In this document: positions 24,070-35,797 of the stretch, piece after piece
Layout of the letters: the number at the start of each line of letters is the position of its first letter
Position numbering within the stretch: position 1 is the stretch's first letter
Assembly (NCBI RefSeq): GCF_001632365.1
Contig: NW_024468510.1
Span: forward strand, 1,616,074 to 1,680,073
Reading direction: 5' to 3'
Origin: Laetiporus sulphureus 93-53
Lineage: Eukaryota; Basidiomycota; Agaricomycetes; Polyporales; Laetiporaceae
Length of the DNA: 64,000 bases
Made by a program: the position numbers and the translations under genes
Notes under the pieces: generated by a model
Databases searched by the model: none
Seen by the model: only the letters and a program-made list of their open reading frames with translations
Told to the model about the DNA's origin: nothing

Positions 24070-25855
24070 TCATGTCATTGCGATGTCACCATCAGCATCA
24101 GGGCGCGGGTCTCCTCGTGCAGCGGAGTTGACCAACTCTCTTCGTATCTCTAGGCCAAGTTGTGGGTGGGGATTCACGCGCACGACGTCCAACAATGCAT
24201 CTTTTTGATCTGGTGTCAAGTCGGATGCATACCTAAAGGGTGACTAATTGTGAGAATACACAGCGAACGGGTTGTCACTGAAAGAACGCACCTCTGACAG
24301 AATACCAGGAGACTCTGATGCCAGAGCACGGGAAGCTTATCAACATCGCCCACACTGCGGGCTCTGTATGTGTTCGAGAGGCGGATGAAATGGAAGACGA
24401 GCGCGTCAACCACCTTGTATGGTAGTGCATGCTTTTTGTCGAGGAGAACGCGGATGAAAAGGGAGTTTGGGCCTACAATTACAGTAGTTAACATGAGCCT
24501 CCTCGGAGCAAATTATCGCGCTCACCTGAGTACTCCATGTTGGCCAGTCGAATCAGCGCAGCGGCCGAGTGCAAAAGCGGGACTTTCACTTTAACTAGCA
24601 CAGACGCAACAATTGCCGCCTCCTGCAATGTGCAGCCTGTCTATAAAACGCACCATCAGCTCAGAGCAACCGGTTCTGAATGCAAGACCAATATACATTC
24701 AAGAGGGGGAACACAATCCCTTTGAAGAATGCCGCTGGCTTATATAACGCCCTCCGCATGCTCTCATAATAGTGCACGTTCAGCTTTCTATGGTTCTTGA
24801 TCTTCCTTGCACCCTCCTTTGTCAGTCGAATGTCCTCGCGGATCGCATCGAGCAGCACGCCCTCTAGGAATATGCGGGCCTGTGGTGGCTTCATTTGCGA
24901 GATGAAGATACGCGTCGCGGCATGGCAGGCCTGTGGCGTCCAGTTTTCAGGGCGCGTGAGCGCGAGCATACGCGCCCAGGCAGGGAGAGAGGGAATAATC
25001 TTGAAGGGTTTGGGTAGCAGGCCGGACTTGTATCTAGAGAGGACAAGACCGACTCTGGAAGTGTGGCGATAGAAGTCAGTGTGGCACGGCGGAAGGCCAA
25101 CTATATGCGCACTTTGTGTATAATTCTACCACTTTGGGATTTAGCCCTGCTGCAGGATCTGGTGCTCGGTTGGGGTCTTGGAGGATGAATGTCAGTAAAT
25201 GAAGCCTCCAGGAGATACGCATGTTCCCGAACCTTCCGATGTTTTCCGTATTATGGTCGTCTGACCGGATTCAAAGTCCTCCAGTTTTGCGAAAATAATG
25301 TCGGCCAGCGTCCGTCGCTCGCCAGCATTTGCAGGAAGGAGTGCATCGAGCGTCTTCATGTCATTCTCGTCTACCTCCTACATATGATCAATAAATCCAG
25401 GACAGCGTTGGTGGGCTCACTCACAATCTCTTCCACTTCTTCTTCGTAGTCGTCATTTTCAAAACGCTCGAGATCATCCTCGTCCTCGTCAGGAATTTCT
25501 TGTGTCCGTGTTAGTGAGAAGTTGGCCCTGTCCTCGTCATCTTCCTCCTCTTCCTCCCCATCATCCCATGGTCCCAGCTCCTCCTGTTGCTCCCTTGCAA
25601 GTTGGAAGATCTTTTTTGACGTCTTTGAATCCAGGATAACCTATTCGTCGGCTAGTTGTGAGCGATCTGACACGGCGAGGCATATTCTGGGCGACACACC
25701 TCTCCCGCCTCATCATCCGGTTTAGGATTCTTTGTTTTCACTCTTTTGCCAGGCCGAGACACTCTGCCATATTTCGCATGTAGCTCGTCTTCTGCTATTT
25801 GAACATGAAGCGGGTCATGCCGTTCCTTTCCTGTCGATTTGGCTGCGCGAGGCAT
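24070..25855 (-). CDS. ENP1: Bystin / Enp1, 40S ribosome biogenesis factor
   Basis: A nuclear and cytoplasmic factor bound to pre-40S particles. The start [20 protein letters not shown] (ATG 25853-25855) is followed by a basic segment with [13 protein letters not shown] strongly acidic Asp/Glu region lies about 25430-25570. The bystin core contains [37 protein letters not shown] and [10 protein letters not shown]. The C-terminal part includes [20 protein letters not shown] and [14 protein letters not shown]. The last exon begins [18 protein letters not shown] and ends DGDIAMT with the TGA at 24070-24072. The last intron splits the Arg codon before YASD. About 450 residues with many short introns, normal for fungal bystin. 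It is divergent from UXS1. A broken copy of its last exon occurs at 59.8 kb. Confidence 0.95.
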
Positions 25856-26142
25856 AGCGGCAGAGTTCGGGGGTGCTACAGTTGAGTGTTAATATTTAAC
25901 AACCCAGAAACGTTCAACAGTGTGTGATCCCCGGTTGTTGATGGTAGAGGGAGTTCAACGGCAATGACTGAGATGCAGCGAAGATATTGCAAGGAGGGCC
26001 ATTGATTGGCTCGGGCGACGCCGAGGGACGTCTGCAAAGAGCATCTTGGTCTGGTCAAGTCTGGCTGCACGACGAGCGCATAAAAGGCCTCCTTACTCGC
26101 TGGCACGGTCAGTCCTCCCCGTCATCCTCGTCGCTGGCACCC
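25856..26142. promoter_or_regulatory. Divergent intergenic region bystin/UXS1
   Basis: These 287 bp separate the start codons of bystin (minus) and UDP-glucuronate decarboxylase (plus) and must contain both promoters. A shared promoter is inferred from the layout only. Confidence 0.45.
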
Positions 26143-27823
26143 ATGGCATCGTCCAACTCACAGGTGAGCCCGCCGCCATCGTCGACTTATGTGGGAAGGC
26201 ACGCTCTAGGCAACAGCCGTATGGTTCGCATTGCCATGTCATGTGTCGCAACCTGCTATGGCTCTCGATTCCCAGCGCTCGCATGAGACTCGTCTCGGAC
26301 AGGAGAACTGACGATCCTCATTCGCTAGTTCCGCACCGTCGACAAGAACGGCAAGGAGATCACGACGGTCGGTTTTGAACGATTCGGCTTTGATTGCGAG
26401 GCTTCCTTGGAAGCTGTTCGTTCTCTCTATCTCAAGCCTCACTACATTCGCAGCGCGGAGAAGCAGGCTGGGGCCGGCGACGATGCAGAGGCCGTCTATT
26501 ATCCGGACACCAAGTCCATTTCCTACACCACCTTGACACGCTTCCCTCCAGTAAAGCTTCTTCCGCCTGAAAAGCGCAAGCGCATCCTTGTAACTGGTGG
26601 TGCTGGCTTTGTGGGGTCTCACCTGGTGGACCGTTTAATGCTGCTCGGACATGAAGTCACCGTGCTGGACAATTTCTTTACCGGTTCCAAGACCACTGTG
26701 AGCCATTGGGTCGGTCATCCTAACTTTGAGCTAGTTCGCCACGATGTCGTTGAGCCTTACATGACGGAGTGCGATCGTGAGCATTCTTCGACGGTGACGT
26801 GTATCGCTTAATGTGACCGTGGCTTCAATAGAAATATATCATTTGGCGTGTCCTGCATCTCCGCCTCATTACCAGTTCAATGCGATCCACACTGTCAAGA
26901 CATCCTTCTTGGGCACGCTCAACATGCTTGGTCTTGCCAAGCGAACGAAAGCGCGTTTCCTAATTTCTAGCACGTCTGGTATGTCGAGCAACGTCCCTTA
27001 CTCACGTGTCATTCATGATCGCCCCCAAAGAGGTATATGGTGATCCTGAGGTTCACCCCCAACCCGAAGACTAGTAAGTGTTGCTAGTCATTAATAAAGA
27101 ATCTTGCTCAATTGATTACTTTGTCAAGCTGGGGTCATGTCAACCCGATCGGCCCTCGGGCCTGCTACGATGAGGGAAAAAGAGTAGCTGAGACACTCAC
27201 GTACGGTTATCACCGCCAGGAGGGTGTCGATGTCCGTGTTGCTCGTATTTTCAACACATATGGTATGCATCTCGTTCAATGTGACACCATTTGTACCTAA
27301 TTGTACCTCTTTACAGGCCCTCGCAGTACGTGGTGTCCGATGCAGCCAGAACCCGCAAAGAGTCGTTAATATTCTGTTTTCAGTGAATCCTTACGATGGC
27401 CGTGTTGTGTCCAACTTCATTATCCAGGCGCTCAAGGGCGAGGACATGACCGTCTACGGTGACGGCAAGCAGACGCGCTCATTCCAATTCATTCACGACC
27501 TGATCGATGGACTCATCGCGCTCATGAATTCCGACGAGACGCGCCCCGTGAATATCGGAAATCAGGACGAGTTCACGATCGGCGAGTTCGCGGAGCTTGT
27601 GCGCGAGATCGTCGAGAAGGTTCAGCGCGAAGATGGTGAGGCGCCCAAGCGCCAAGTGCAGGTCGTCTACAAGCCCATCCCCACGGACGATCCGCAGAAG
27701 CGTCGTCCTGATACGACCCGCGCGAGGGAGGTGCTAAACTGGCAGCCGCGCTGGTCTGTCCGTATGGGTCTCGAGGAGATGGTTCGCTATTACAAGGCGA
27801 AGATGGCCGAGGGCAGCATCTAA
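26143..27823 (+). CDS. UXS1: UDP-glucuronic acid decarboxylase (UDP-xylose synthase)
   Basis: An extended short-chain dehydrogenase that turns UDP-glucuronate into UDP-xylose, the donor for xylosylated glycans. I take a tiny first exon, MASSNSQ (26143-26163), joined in phase 0 across a 166-nt intron to [15 protein letters not shown] at 26330; the start is the least certain part. The NAD-binding signature is [17 protein letters not shown] (about 26584-26635). [14 protein letters not shown] and FLISSTS follow. YDEGK in [13 protein letters not shown] is the YxxxK catalytic pair. The C-terminal part holds [28 protein letters not shown] and [16 protein letters not shown], ending at the TAA 27821-27823. 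The last exon is GC-rich compared with the interrupted middle. No transmembrane anchor is seen, so a cytosolic form is likely. About 410 residues. Confidence 0.93.
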
Positions 27824-28229
27824 TATCTTTGGACTTTGTATGGACGTTCGGACTGCCTTGCAATTCAATCGCGCTGTGGCTTCTCTTGATCGCTAGATGT
27901 CCCTGTTGGTTACGGTAGGCGCTAGCTAGATACAAGTGTGCCTCGGAGTCAAAATTATATGACTTTATAGCGACTATACACCCTTCCGACCGAAGTACTT
28001 TTCCCGCGTGCGTCATAGTGACGTTGGTCTATAGATACGTCCAAAAATGCAGCGAAACCAATATATGCATGTGAACCCACGAACGAAATAACCCGGAACA
28101 AATGAAATGTAAGATATTCGTATGCGTCTCTTCCCCTCCCCCCCCCCCTCGCCGGTACGTGCTCAAGTCAGGCGCGCTGGCACCTAGGATCACCCGCACC
28201 CGTGAGACGAGGGAAACTGGTGACCACCC
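27824..28229. other. Convergent 3' intergenic region with a C11 run
   Basis: The 3' UTRs of UXS1 (plus) and the hydrolase-fold gene (minus) meet here. A run of 11 cytosines lies at 28138-28148. No gene is seen. Confidence 0.6.
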
Positions 28230-30212
28230 TCACCGCAGCAAACGCGGTAGCGGCATGTTTCCCCCAGTCGCGACGACCTTCGCCATGGAGCCCTTAATAA
28301 CCTGCTTGTCGACTGCGCTCGGGTTGATCGTCGCACGCCGGAGTCGAGAAACCTGTTGTTCCTCAGACACTGGCTCCGACGGCGGCAGCATGATACCGAC
28401 GTCATTATCATCTCGCCGGCGAGAGGGCTTCTGTTGTCGCTTCTTCTCCTTGTACAGTTGGGCGCCTGGCGATACGCAGCCGGGTCGGTGAGATGTGCGT
28501 TAGCGACGAAGGTGAGGCAGATATTGCGTACTCGAGTAGGAGTAACCATCCGAACCGCTGTCCAGCCAGTGATCCTTTCGCTCTGAGAACCTGTCACGAG
28601 TGAATATCAGTTGGTATGGGGCAAGTTACCTGATACGCACTTGCGGAGGGGCCGCCCATCAAGGCCCAGCGGAGAGAAGGCCGTGCGTTCTTCCTTCTGA
28701 TATGTTGCGCGGGTCTCCTCCTGGCTCTTGCATACCTCGGGAGAGACACATGAGAACGACAGCGGCGAGAGCGGATCCCGGTCGACAAAAGTTGGCTCGT
28801 TGCGTAACTGCGCGAGCTTCGCAAGACCAGCTTTCATGCGCTCTGCAAGGGGAATGCTGGGACGCTTGGAATCAGAGCGCGCTGGAGGCTGACGGGCAAG
28901 GAACTTGTTGAAGACCTGGTTGACGATGGAGGCACTTATGATAGAGAGGTATCCTTGGCTTGCTGCAGAAGAATTAGTGTTGCAGTCGGTGCATGGACGA
29001 GGCAATACCCTTACCCTTGACCGAGAACACTGTACATCCTCCTGGTACATTGACAAGACTGTTTGCAACGCGCTCTGCGTATTCTAGTGGATGTGTTTGG
29101 CTGCGCTCAGCCTGATAAAAATTTAGTAGCGATCACTCATTGCGTGAATGCTATGTACCTGGATGATAAGGGTAGGGCATGTTACACAGGCGAGCTCTTC
29201 CGGGGTCAGTGGTCTTCGCTAGAAAGTGGCCACCTAAGCATATTGCCAACAGGGCCTCAAGGCTGCTTACGTTCATGAAAAGATTCACATTTGTGATGAC
29301 ATGTGACCTCCGGAAGGGCGGATAGTGTACTTCCCAGTACGCGACGAGCTGGAATGTGTGTGAGCACACAGTAAGCGGCTGGCAGCAAGCGACTGTACCT
29401 CGTCTTGTAGATCCGGGTGTGCGTCCTTCGGGAAATAGCCGTGCAAAGACGCGCATGAATCATTGTTAGTGTGATCTTCGCGTAGTTCATATCACATCAC
29501 TTACTTGGCCGGCAAAGAAGTCTAGAAGCTCTTTGCAAGAATACTCGAACGATTCTAGATCTTCAGAAAACGACCATAACTGTGTGAGCTCTTCGAAAGC
29601 CTCGAAGACAGTACGAATTCTGGAAAATACGTCAGTTCCATGGGACAGAAGTATAGAAGACACCTAACGTACTCTGTTTGTGCAGGAATGTTGACCAACG
29701 TCAGGCTAAGCAAAAGGTCGGGAAACCTAGGATCGAAGCTGAGCACGAGTTCTCGGCCAGTCATTTAATACGTACAACGCTGCTAATCGTAGGGCTGCGT
29801 ATGCATTTAGCTCCGGAGCAAACATATGTGCAGGCGGCAGGCACAGGTGCTGTCAGAGGTTATTAGTGTTACTCCGCCCATCATTGTTTGACTAGTGCCG
29901 CGCGATGCACCTGTCACGTACATGGAAGCAATGCGCGAGATCGGCGGCGTTTACCCAGAGGTCGTGCCGACCTGTAGGTCTTGATAATGATTTACCTGTC
30001 GAACGCGTGTCGAATATGATGATATTGAAGCACGAGTTCAGCCGATGGTCGTCCATCTGTGGATGCAGCCACGTCGAGTCCAAGAAAACCGGGTGCAACA
30101 TCACAATGGTCGGCTTTGCCGGGTCGAAACCGCCGACATTCCCATTCGGTGAATTTGTAGTGTACCAGATAGACGTGTAGTCGTCAGAAGAGACCAGGTC
30201 GACATAGGGCAT
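28230..30212 (-). CDS. Alpha/beta-hydrolase-fold protein without a visible nucleophile elbow
   Basis: A multi-exon gene of about 500 residues, of a type I recognise as conserved in mushrooms but without a known function. The start MPYVDLVSSDDYTSIWYTTN (ATG 30210-30212) leads into hydrolase-fold strands: PTIVMLHPVFLDSTWLHPQ (the oxyanion-type HP) and FNIIIFDTRSTGKSLSRP. Further exons read PPAHMFAPELNAYAALRLAAL, FPDLLLSLTLVNIPAQTEY, TVFEAFEELTQLWSFSEDLE, VAYWEVHYPPFRRSHVI and YLSIISASIVNQVFNKFLA. At the expected nucleophile position I read HMFAPELNAY and not GxSxG, so catalysis by the usual serine is doubtful. The C-terminal 150 residues (FSPLGLDGRPLR, VDKQVIKGSMAKVVATGG) are Arg/Ser/Pro-rich and outside the fold. 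The stop TGA at 28230-28232 follows PLPRLLR. The splice joins were made by hand. Confidence 0.8.
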
Positions 30213-31295
30213 GGTCGCGAAAAGAAGAGAACCGAACGGCGGTAAAGTGTGGATTGCTCACGACATGGGCGGAAAGGCGAGTGATAGAACGGGACAACCC
30301 TGAAGGGGAGGGCGGTAAGGACCCGTCGGCAAATAGTCAATTTACGACATTTGTAGATTGGTAGTCGTACCCGATCTGAATCTCAGGACAAGAACACAAT
30401 CGGTGATGAAGACTTTGTCTTGCTGCACGTGGCCAGGCCACACGTTATTGCTCGCCATATTGTGCGTGCTTATCGTGCACCTCCTAAACATCCAACATTG
30501 GCAGCATTGCTGCCTCTGCAGGACGTCCAGTTGGTAGTTGCCATCAGCATCATTTCCACGGATAACCGGCCGGTAAGCGCCGGATGTGTACGCGAGGCGC
30601 CTAACAATGCTCCCGCGCCACAGTTCGCTGCTCTCCAAGTTCACATTCACAGAATGGTGGTCGGAGGGTTCCAAATTGCAACGCTGCGCCGTGACGCGTG
30701 TGTACGTCCAAGGTACACCCCAGGACTGTCATCTAACACACACGAGATGCCTGCTTACTGCCCAGGTCGGTCGACAAATCGGCTCTAGTCAGGGACGGGC
30801 GGATCTGACATTGTACCCCGACAGACTACCTTGTTCTAACTCGAATTTGAAGCATGCAGACAATTGACCCACGATGGGATAGGCCCGACGTCGCGAGCTT
30901 GCTCCGCAAAGTAAACCTCTTGCATTGTCGGTGCGACGGCGCAGCTCGCGCAGCTCCATGGACGTGCAAGAAACTACTGCTGATTAGTAATCTGTCACAA
31001 AAAGGTTCTATTTGACGCGATGATCGATCCTTTCAATTAGTCACATCTCTCAGGATAGGCATTCTAGATGCCTTTGAGATGCTCAGAAGACACCGTCGCG
31101 CAACATGCAGTAGGACCAAGAGAACGAGGACTGCGTGAAATCATGACGACGAGTAGATTCGCACTAGTCTCTGGTAAGCTTCCGCCTTGCACGATCAAGC
31201 CGATGTGGACCGAGTCTGGATTAAACACTGACAGATGCACTTATGCTCGCATTCAAGCAACCGCGAACATGGCTGCGGATCGTATTGAATGGTCT
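30213..31295. other. Intergenic region between the hydrolase-fold gene and the next orphan gene
   Basis: About 1.1 kb with overlapping short ORFs on both strands near 30342-30867. None shows a family motif or coherent splice structure. It must hold the promoter of the hydrolase-fold gene and the 3' UTR of the next minus-strand gene. Confidence 0.5.
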
Positions 31296-32425
31296 TCACG
31301 CTCCTTCACTGTCGCCTATTCCGGCGAGCACTTGGATCACACGTTGCTGGCGCTGCGAGGGAGCTCGGTGAATCCGCCTAGCGTGCAAATCACAGCCTGC
31401 CACGTACCTCTCTGTCTGCAATCATCACGGTCGGATACATGGTGGGCACTCCAAACGCTTCGAGCTTGGCCTGCTGCTTGGAGACTAGACCATCCCAGGC
31501 AGGAAGGACCCGTTCTGCGTCGAACTTCTGCAACTCTTGCCGGAAGGCGGCCGACATCGTCTGTTCCGCCGGCAAGTTGCAGTCAGCATGGGGCCCATCA
31601 GATGAAGAAGACACATGACGGAGGAACGCGAACATCGGCTTCATACTGTGTGAGTCCAGCTCCGATCATGCTCGCCCTGTGGAGGTGACGCCGATCAGCC
31701 GCCCTGGTCGCCTGATAAGTACAAACTCGGCGACCCACTTCGTGCGCGCGACTTTGACCTTTTCCTCGTGGCTGCACTGTATCGCCTGCCTTTCTTCCCA
31801 GAGCTGTCTCTCCAGCTCGGCCTGTTCCTTCTTGAGCTATCATATGCATCAAATAGGTTAGCGACCGAGGCAGTCGCGTTGCAGGCGTGGGCTTTACCGT
31901 CGAGATAGCTTCCACAAAGCCTGGATCCTCGGAAAGGCGAGCCAGATGGGGCAGTGTCTGCTTGTAGGAGAGGTTGCGAAGGTCTTCACGCCGGGCCGAC
32001 GACACTGTCGGCGTGGACAAAGGTCTGCTGGGGCCGGGCTCGGGCAATGCAGGAGTAATGGTTGTAACCTGCGACGGCGGGTAATCATTACATGTCGCAG
32101 GGTATTGAACATGAGGATGAATTGGATTAGAAGAGCCACTGTATGACGAAGTGCCACGCAGCTGAGACAGCAATGAGGCAACGGTCGACGACGGCGCAGC
32201 AGTTGCATCGGCCGCAGCTGAGCCGCCGATGATTGCATGGGTATCAATTTTAGGACTTGCCAAGACCGCGGCGCCAGAGGACTGCTCAGAACTGGGAACG
32301 CTACTGGTGTTAGTGCTCGGAGTGGCTGTGTTCTGTGTCTTAGGATTGACGATGTCTTGCCATACTTGTGATGCCTTCAGCTGCTCTAGAAGGACCGCGA
32401 TCGCTGCGGGATCCTGGCGCGACAT
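31296..32425 (-). CDS. Conserved basidiomycete orphan protein with coiled coil
   Basis: I do not recognise a function. The ATG at 32423-32425 begins MSRQDPAAIAVLLEQLKAS, an amphipathic helix. A Ser/Thr/Pro/Ala-rich disordered stretch of about 120 residues follows, with SSTVASLLSQLRG inside. A helical block reads LPHLARLSEDPGFVEAI, then a charged coiled coil (LKKEQAELERQLWEE, near 31780-31840). A C-terminal block reads RQELQKFDAERVLPAWDGLV and KQQAKLEAFGVPTMYPT. The last exon, reached by a GTACGT donor after ...ADRE, encodes RQQRVIQVLAGIGDSEGA and stops at 31296-31298. The FDAERVLPAWDGL block resembles proteins I recall only from basidiomycetes. About 300 residues; no signal peptide or membrane helix. 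Confidence 0.8.
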
Positions 32426-35400
32426 GACACATAAGGCAGACGTCGTGAGCGCGGGATGCGTAAAATCTGACTCAAGTATCAGGACATACGTTGATGTTGT
32501 TCATGTCGAGGAGGGCGTGCGTGAGAACATAGGCTGATCGAAGTGTGATTGTGCTGGTACTATAGCGCGGCTGCCATTTTAGGATTTGGCTGTGTGTATC
32601 CATGAAGAAAGCGCGTCCGCCACCCGTCCAAGGCAGCAGAAATAATACATGAAAGGTTGATCATTAATTAGATTTAATTCCAGGGTTCCGATGAGGACGC
32701 GCCGGTCGCCTCTCTGTACAGCCACAGGTATCCACAGATTTGCCACGTCCAAGTATTACCCGAACAACTCAATGTAAAGGTGCACCTGGTGCCCGACAGC
32801 GAATGGGACAGAACCGACCTCACACGCGATGTCTAGTCCACCACGAACGTTGGTCGCCGCACTCCGGCATGTCCCCGGGAATGCACGGCATCATGTAACA
32901 AAAGGCGCGGAACATGAGCCGCAGGTGAGACGAGGTGGTGGTGCGAGAGTCTACGAGTTGCAGCATCAACACGAGTGAGTCACAACCGCGGTAAAAGAAA
33001 CAGGAAGTTGTTGTGTCGCAAAATATCAGAACTACCATCACATCAGTCGTAAACCCATCTCATCCAGCGTGATCATTGTCAAGCAGACCAACAAGAAGCG
33101 GCTTCTTCAAGTGGGCTGCTGTCGCATTGTGAGAAAATTGCGGTGCGCGAAATCGTTGCTGATGGCCGAATGATATTATCGAGCACGAAGACTTGCTTAT
33201 ATCTGTGTGCTCGGACGGGACTGAAGCATACGGACCGTCGTCAGAAAGCCATAGAGAGTCATACGTTACCTCCGAGCGCCGCCGTGCGGTTATCATAGAT
33301 CCATCGCTAGGCAATGCGTAACAACCTCATTGAGGTTATGTCACTTGATTGCCGTGCACCTTGCGAATCGTCTAGAGAATTCGAAACTCGTCAGAGGGCC
33401 GGACCTGTCTGGCTGCTCTGGATGATTACGTGTTGTAGCAAAATCCAAGGACAGCTCGAGCGAGTATCATGACGATCATACCTGTCAAAATAGCGCAGTA
33501 TGAGACTAAGCAGGAGATGAAGACAGAGACGGTTTCATCGTCGCGATACAACCGCGTCGCGAATTAAATAAGACAGGCACGCAAGCCCGCTATAATGGGT
33601 CATGCGCCGTCGGAGAGAATTTCGGACATCAATACATCATGATGTCGGGGACGTTCATGCCTATAACGAGCATTAGCATGCGTCGGCGGGACCACAGTAG
33701 CTTCCGAGCCCGTGTGGAACTCGTGCTAAGTGCACAACGTGGTCATGATGATGAGATCCGGCTGCAATCGCTCGGGCGGAGCTGATACCGTTGGCGAGCG
33801 AAACCAGGTCGTCTCGACTTTTTTTCCTTCAGCGCTTGCGCATGACGGGGTCCCTCTGCTCATTTGATATGTGACTTCGTGATTATGTCCATTTGTCGGT
33901 TTTCTTTTATTATGTAATATTTTGATGGCTGGTGGCTGTGCCATTCCTTTTGTACTTTTATTTAAGTGAATGGGTATGAAAATTAAGAGTGCGGTAAGAC
34001 ATTGAAATAAATGTACAAAACGAACGGCATATGTACTATGTAGCCACCTACTGGCAACACTCACAAAGCATTGCATCCTTAGTGTCCTCATTCTATATCA
34101 CCTCAGACAGAGACCCATTTCCATTTGCGACAGCGCTTTTTCGAGGTAAATTCAGTTTGATATTGTGAATTCATTGCCATAAAAGGGAATTTGTAACGTA
34201 CTAAATCGGATTTTGACGGCATATTACAGGGTCAAAAACATCTTGGGGGGTGCATGCCGCAGTACTGCACAATGGCCATAGATCTGTCTCTCCAATTCTC
34301 TGTACTGTGATTTTTCATGCATCTTCATCATCTGCCTTGCTTGTGCTGCTGCCCTTTGTCTCATGTGTGACAGTGCATTATAATGCACCACATCCATTGG
34401 TTCATTTAGCTAGCCATCAATGTTTTAGATACTATGTACGCACTCAGCTAATTCCATAGTCCTCAATAAATAGTTTCCACCTCCCTGTCTTGCTCCTTTT
34501 TATCAAACTGATTATATTGGCCTGCACTCCCTTGCTGCCTAGCTACTCACTCAAATCTGAAATCTCATACTTCTTCACTCTCATATCTCATTCCTCACAC
34601 AATCTGCCCATTACATTATTAAAATTCTGACTGTCAATATGTCATCTGGTGGACCGTGATGTGCACCAATGATAATTACATTCTCCATGGTCATGATGCT
34701 ATAAGTTCAAGCCATTCCTACCAGACACTCAGCCACACCGGAAAGCCTGCCAGATTTGGATATTTAATTAAACTTCCGCACAGCATGCTCAGCAGAGAAT
34801 TATGGGTAGTTGTGACATCCGCCAAGAATTGTGATGTCTGCCAAGATGAATTGGGCTCGGGCCGATTATCCATAATCGTCATGCCGCGTCATGCCGGACA
34901 AAAGACCCCAGGGGTAACCTACTCAGGCGCTGAAGGAAGAACTCAAGACGACCTGGTTTCGCTCGCCAACGGTAGCTGAACAACGCGAGTGAGGCACATT
35001 GCGCATCGTTACGTGACGCAGGCCGGCTGTGGCGCTCGCGTAGACCACGTTACATGCCTGCAGGCCGTCGCGGACACCGACAGTCGCGCTAGATGAGTAT
35101 GCTGGCTCGTGGGGCGGGATTATGCCGTTTCAGATGCGGCATACATGTTTGAGGGACAACGTCAAGGCTGCCGGGTACGGATATGGTCATTCTTGGGTTT
35201 GGATGCTGCCCGACAAATTTGGCTTAGCCTGAAGGAAGTAATCCGTTCATGCGAGGTTCAACTGCGTTCGCCACCTGGTTTTGATCGATACCAGCGTCGG
35301 AGAGTGCGAGAGCCGTTCCGGGCTCGTCGGACGCAGATACGACAGACGTGCATAGCCCGCCGAAGGAAGAGGGGAAGGCGCCCCGCTGGGGCGATGATGG

Positions 35401-35797
35401 CGGGGAGCGGCTGAAGAACGCCTGGCAACCGGCTGGATGGTGGGCGAGGACGAGGTTCGAGCACGTTTTGTTGGCGGCGGCCCTGCGGAGGCGCTGGCTG
35501 CCTCACACGAACAATGCAGCCTGGCGACGCACGCAAATCGGCGATAAAATTATTTTGCCTGTAAGGCCCCGTGGTTACCGAAAACACAATATTCAGCACT
35601 GCCGTTCCTGTTTTAGGCGCACCGATAAGGGGAGATTTCGAAAGCTTGTTTTTGACCTTTCCCACGGCGTCCTCTCCAATCTTCTCTCGCGCTCCCCTGC
35701 CCAGCTTCTTATCCTCCGTTTCATTCCTCCTTCTACCACCTTTCCCCCCTCCCCCTCTCTTCTTCGTGGTTGTTTCTATTTCTTTTCTTGACCAACT
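32426..35797. other. 3.4-kb interval without a convincing gene
   Basis: Only short ORFs occur (for example minus 32820-33041 and 33060-33314, plus 34656-34979), none with a motif I recognise. The middle (about 33.86-34.88 kb) is clearly AT-richer than its surroundings. The right end becomes GC-rich and then pyrimidine-rich before the RGS gene. Decayed mobile DNA is possible, but no transposase, reverse transcriptase or clear terminal repeats were seen. Confidence 0.55.
35700..35797 (+). promoter_or_regulatory. Pyrimidine-rich core promoter/5' UTR of the RGS gene
   Basis: A nearly unbroken C/T-rich stretch (with cctcccc and ttctttt runs) ends just before the ATG at 35798. Such CT blocks are frequent at transcription starts of fungal genes; the assignment is an inference. 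Confidence 0.5.

Noticed and set aside
30342..30867. Possible gene on either strand between the hydrolase-fold and orphan genes
   Set aside because: Frames overlap each other, lack motifs and could not be extended by plausible introns.
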